From contig PMDT01000398.1 of the NCBI GenBank assembly GCA_003154555.1, positions 2,462 to 11,220 on the forward strand: a DNA stretch of 8,759 nt, in the 5' to 3' direction. This document shows, in pieces, positions 6,143 to 8,759 of this stretch. The stretch is from Spirochaetaceae bacterium (lineage in GTDB: Bacteria; Spirochaetota; Spirochaetia; SZUA-6; Fen-1364). Position 1 is the stretch's first letter; each line of letters starts with the position of its first letter. A program made the position numbers and the translations under genes. The notes under the pieces were generated by a model. It was not told where the DNA came from, did no database searches, and saw only the letters and a program-made list of their open reading frames with translations.

Positions 6143-8128
6143 TCAGCCCCCGATGCGGAAGAGACGGGTCAGGATGTTTCCCGTTCGCTGCGCCGGTGCA
6201 ACGGACGGCGGGGGAGCGCGCTTCACCGCGAAGACAACCTGGTCGCCTGCGTTGACGTAGTCGAAGTATCCCCGGTATGACACCGTGCCCTCCGAGACAG
6301 CTTCGTCGACCGCGGTCACCTTGAAATCCCCCGCCACGTCCTTTTCGTCATACGTGATGCCCGGCGCGTCGGCCTGCAGACGCACGCCGCCTTTGCGCAC
6401 GATCACGAGCGCGTCGCCCTTCTTCAGGCCCTGGAATGTCCCAAGGTCGATTGCCCCCTGCGCGAACTTGCGAATGAGCAGGTTCCCCCGCGGCAGCATC
6501 AGATCTGCGACCTGGCCCGCGAGCTTCATCAGCGCGTCACGCACACGGTCGTTGCCGGTGCGGAAAGCAGCAAAGCTCGCAATGCGCCCCCCCGTCCGCG
6601 CAAGGTAGAGGTCCACGGTTGCCGCAAAGCTGCGGTCCGCCTCGTCGACGGTGAGAATCGCGAAGTAGTCATCGCCCGCCGTCCGTGCGGTGCGGAACGC
6701 CTGGTCGAAGCCCGTGGCCGCAGGAGGCACATCGGGCACGGAAAGCGCGTCATAGCGGCCCAGCAGGGAGGCAAAGGAACGGGCGAGGTCGTCGCCGGCA
6801 AGCGCATGCCGCAGCCGGTCTGCGGAGGCGATCGTAAATACCGGGACGGTGTACCGGGTGCGATCCAGATTGTACTGGTCGTATCCCCAGGCGCGGGAGA
6901 CCGAGTCCGCCAGCTGACTCGTGAGCCGCTCAATCTCGTCCGACACGAAGGTGTCGTTCACGCCGAGCTTTGCCAGGACCTGCAGCTCGCTCAGGTACTT
7001 GGCGGGAAATCCCAGGCTCTTGTAGATGCGCGCATAGGCGACGCGTGCGTCCCGCGACGTGGGATCAAGGATCAGGGCGCGCCGGTACTCCGCGAGCGCC
7101 TTCTCCAGAAAGCTGCGATCCTCGAAGGCCTTGCCCTGCGTGAGATGGAACGCGGCCATTGTTTTGCGCTGTGGATCGTCCATGGGCAGCGACTCGATGG
7201 CCGTGTTCTCCTGCGCAAGGCGCGCCACCTCGTCGTCCGGCCGCGCGTGCAGCGCGGAGGCGAAGCTGGAGATTGCCTTTGCGGGGTCGCCAGATTTCCG
7301 ATAGGCGAGGCCAAGGGAATACCACGCGCCCGCGTCGTCGCGGTTGGTCGTCACCACGTCGTGCAGGGTCATAATGGCGTCGGGGTAGCGCGCTTCCGCC
7401 AGGAGAATGCCCCCGAGGGCGATCTGGGCCTGGTCCCAGCCGGGTTTCAGGGAAAGGGCCGTCTGCGCGCGCCTCTCCGCCATGGACAGGTTGCCCTGGG
7501 TCGCGTTCCAGGAGGCGGCGGCGAGCTGCACGCGGGGATCGGATGCATGGCTCTTCAACGCGAGCTCATAGTAGGTACCGGCGCTCGCCTCGTCCCCGGT
7601 CTCGTCGTAAAGCATTGCGATGGACAGGAGCGCTTTTGTGCTTTCCGGGGCAAGCGCGAGCGTCTGCGTGTATTGCGTCAGGGCATTGCGCGGTTTGCCC
7701 TCTGCAATCGATGCCTCCGCCATGCCGAGCTGCGCCTCGACATTATTCGGCTGTCGGGCGAGCACCTGCATGAACAGTGATCGTGCCGCCGGCACATCAG
7801 ATAGTCCGATCCTGATGCGGCCCTCCAGCACGGCCAGGTCCGGATTGTTGCGGTCGAGGGCGCGCGCTTTCACGACAAAAGTGAGTGCCTCGTCGTACTC
7901 CTCGAGCTCCAGGAATGCCTGCGCGAGCCCCACCAGGGGCTCCAGGTAGACCGGGTTGAGTGAAAGCGCCTCCTTGTACTTTTCAACGGCGAGCTCGAAA
8001 TCCTCCGTCCCCTGGGCGGCGACCCCGGCGAGGTACGCGCCGCGCGCATCTGCCGCGGCACGCGAGCCCCCGCCGGCGAGAAGCAGCACGAGGCAACCCG
8101 CGACAATCGTGCACCGATACGTTTTCAT
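6143..8128 (-). CDS. Secreted TPR-repeat protein with an uncharacterised C-terminal half
   Basis: The chosen ATG (8128) encodes 661 residues. An in-frame ATG at 8140 overlaps the ybeY stop but has no Shine-Dalgarno; AAGG lies 5 nt before 8128. The N-terminus has a basic start (MKTYR), a hydrophobic core at about 7-20 and an Ala-rich end at about 24-28, so export to the periplasm or envelope is expected. Residues 28-299 form eight tandem TPR units of exactly 34 residues. A 25-residue linker follows, then two more TPR-like units (325-392), so about ten repeats probably form a protein-binding superhelix. Residues about 425-550 look like a mixed alpha/beta domain ([20 protein letters not shown]). 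Residues about 550-638 look like a small beta barrel ([15 protein letters not shown], then GDQVVFAVK), vaguely like TolB-N/CsgG and FlgT C-terminal modules. A short Pro/Arg tail ends the protein. The function is unknown; scaffolding in the envelope is inferred. It follows ybeY and precedes the pgk promoter. Confidence 0.9.
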   Translation of the reverse strand: MKTYRCTIVAGCLVLLLAGGGSRAAADARGAYLAGVAAQGTEDFELAVEKYKEALSLNPVYLEPLVGLAQAFLELEEYDEALTFVVKARALDRNNPDLAVLEGRIRIGLSDVPAARSLFMQVLARQPNNVEAQLGMAEASIAEGKPRNALTQYTQTLALAPESTKALLSIAMLYDETGDEASAGTYYELALKSHASDPRVQLAAASWNATQGNLSMAERRAQTALSLKPGWDQAQIALGGILLAEARYPDAIMTLHDVVTTNRDDAGAWYSLGLAYRKSGDPAKAISSFASALHARPDDEVARLAQENTAIESLPMDDPQRKTMAAFHLTQGKAFEDRSFLEKALAEYRRALILDPTSRDARVAYARIYKSLGFPAKYLSELQVLAKLGVNDTFVSDEIERLTSQLADSVSRAWGYDQYNLDRTRYTVPVFTIASADRLRHALAGDDLARSFASLLGRYDALSVPDVPPAATGFDQAFRTARTAGDDYFAILTVDEADRSFAATVDLYLARTGGRIASFAAFRTGNDRVRDALMKLAGQVADLMLPRGNLLIRKFAQGAIDLGTFQGLKKGDALVIVRKGGVRLQADAPGITYDEKDVAGDFKVTAVDEAVSEGTVSYRGYFDYVNAGDQVVFAVKRAPPPSVAPAQRTGNILTRLFRIGG

Positions 8129-8133
8129 CGTTG

Positions 8134-8138
8134 CCTTC
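8134..8138 (-). promoter_or_regulatory. Shine-Dalgarno deciding the TPR-gene start
   Basis: On the minus strand this reads GAAGG, 5 nt before ATG 8128. It overlaps the ybeY stop codon (TGAAGG). The competing ATG at 8140 has no such site at a usable distance. This favours 8128, though re-initiation at the overlapping ATGA cannot be excluded. Confidence 0.55.
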
Positions 8139-8592
8139 ATTCCGCCATGATGTGGATGGCCTGCGTGCGCTCCAGGAGCTTTTCCTGGAGGGCGAGCATT
8201 GGCCCGCCCCTGCCGCGACCGTGATCCATGCCCGCCAGATGGAGCATGCCGTGCGCGAGCAGTCGTTTCAACTCCTCGTCCTCGGTCACGCCAAATGAGG
8301 CGGCGTTGCGGCGGAGCATCGGCAGGGAAATCGCGACGTCACCGGTGACGCGTCCGGCAGCAATCTTTTCTTCCCGCGGAAATGAAAGCACGTCCGTGGG
8401 CCCGCTCTTGCCGCGGTACCTGCCGTTGAGCTCCGCGATACGCTTGTCGTCGCAGAGCAGCACGGCGACCTCCCACTCGTCGTATCCCGTTTCCGCCAGG
8501 ATGCGCGCACAGAAACGGCCGACACGCGCGCGCCAGCGGGGAACGGGCATGCCCGTCACGACGACCTCCACCGACCGGGCGGAAGCGCTCAT
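8137..8592 (-). CDS. ybeY: Endoribonuclease YbeY (rRNA maturation factor)
   Basis: This 151-residue protein has the usual length of YbeY, a single-domain zinc-dependent endoribonuclease. In known members it acts in 16S rRNA 3'-end processing and 70S ribosome quality control in the cytoplasm. The metal-binding signature HGMLHLAGMDH is at residues 114-124, giving the three zinc ligands His114, His118 and His124. The conserved TDVLSFP stretch is at 66-72 and GDVAIS at 84-89. The usual Tyr of the HGxLHLxGYDH form is Met122 here, a mild substitution outside the ligands. ATG at 8592 overlaps the upstream stop (ATGA), with only a weak purine-rich stretch before it, so coupling to the upstream gene is likely. 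The stop is placed next to the start of the TPR gene. Confidence 0.96.
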   Translation of the reverse strand: MSASARSVEVVVTGMPVPRWRARVGRFCARILAETGYDEWEVAVLLCDDKRIAELNGRYRGKSGPTDVLSFPREEKIAAGRVTGDVAISLPMLRRNAASFGVTEDEELKRLLAHGMLHLAGMDHGRGRGGPMLALQEKLLERTQAIHIMAE

Positions 8593-8759
8593 GAGTCGCT
8601 TTCCCGCGGCCGGGCGAGCTTCGGATACTCGATGCGGGTATGGAAATATCCCTCCAGGATATGCACGAAGCTCCTGCGGATGAGCTCGAGGTCCCTCAAG
8701 GTGAGGGCGGAATCTCCGAGCTCACCCGACGTGAACTTCTCCATGATCATGTCCTGGAC
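8589..8759 (-). CDS. pgpH: PgpH/YqfF-family HD phosphohydrolase, C-terminal fragment (5' end outside window)
   Basis: The reading frame is open from the window edge and ends in TGA at 8591-8589, giving the last 56 residues of a longer protein. The fragment contains LTLRDLELIRRSF (about residues 19-31) and FHTRIEYP (about 39-46). This resembles the end of 7TM-HD proteins (YqfF/PgpH), where a short helix pair and an RIEYP-like motif follow the HD domain. Known members are membrane-bound phosphodiesterases that hydrolyse cyclic di-AMP to pApA. The transmembrane and HD parts lie outside the window, so activity cannot be judged. The next gene is ybeY, a neighbour seen in many bacteria (often with phoH), which supports the call. 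The last four bases overlap the ybeY start (ATGA), suggesting translational coupling. The family call rests on a short tail plus context, so it is likely but not certain. Confidence 0.72.
   Translation of the reverse strand, partial: VQDMIMEKFTSGELGDSALTLRDLELIRRSFVHILEGYFHTRIEYPKLARPRESDS

Noticed and set aside
6806..7780. Plus-strand open frame of 324 codons opposite the TPR gene
   Set aside because: It is antisense to the clear 34-residue TPR periodicity and resembles no known protein; a GC-driven shadow.
8091..8105. VAGC lipobox-like motif near the start of the TPR protein (Cys12 from the chosen start)
   Set aside because: The hydrophobic core continues after the Cys (LVLLLAGG) and only about 11 residues precede it, so cleavage by signal peptidase II there is unlikely. 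A relaxed spirochaetal lipobox cannot be fully excluded.
1..8759. Mobile elements, CRISPR arrays, tRNA or rRNA genes, frameshifts
   Set aside because: No transposase, terminal inverted repeats, spaced direct repeats or tRNA-like cloverleaf was seen, and every gene is intact except for the two cut by the window edges.

Overview
The window is one continuous minus-strand block of bacterial housekeeping genes with almost no intergenic DNA. It is visibly GC-rich (roughly 60% by eye). Read in the direction of transcription, from 8759 down to 1, it holds: the C-terminal end of a PgpH/YqfF-type c-di-AMP phosphodiesterase, ybeY, a secreted TPR protein, pgk, tpiA, secG, a PTS EIIA (fructose/PtsN-type) protein, and three V/A-type ATPase genes: a small coiled-coil stalk protein, subunit C, and the beginning of subunit I, which runs off the window.

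Organism: the best fit is a spirochaete, probably a GC-rich relative of Treponema/Spirochaeta. A bacterial V/A-type ATPase is carried directly downstream of pgk-tpi-secG. From memory, Treponema pallidum has pgk, tpi and secG next to its second V-ATPase cluster in the same relative orientation (around TP0533-TP0538). This assignment is inference; no 16S or other marker is visible.

Layout: (1) 8759-6143 is a translationally tight block, pgpH(end)-ybeY-TPR. The pgpH stop overlaps the ybeY start, and the ybeY stop runs into the Shine-Dalgarno of the TPR gene. (2) 6142-6001 is the only real intergenic gap. It carries a near-perfect inverted repeat, then a sigma70-type promoter (TTGACA, 17-bp spacer, TATATT), a leader of about 60 nt and a strong Shine-Dalgarno in front of pgk. 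(3) 6000-1 is a probable single operon, pgk-tpiA-secG-EIIA-ATPase genes, with gaps of 1 to 33 bp or short overlaps and no terminator seen between genes.

Working together: PGK and TIM form an ATP-yielding section of lower glycolysis. The V/A-ATPase links ATP to an ion gradient. SecG belongs to the SecYEG translocase, which needs ATP (SecA) and the ion gradient. The EIIA protein carries a conserved phosphorylatable histidine and could report PEP/phosphotransfer status. Common transcription from the pgk promoter is well supported; common regulation by EIIA is speculative.

I found no mobile element, CRISPR array, tRNA/rRNA or clearly new system. Most genes are recognisable core genes. The least understood item is the C-terminal half of the TPR protein.
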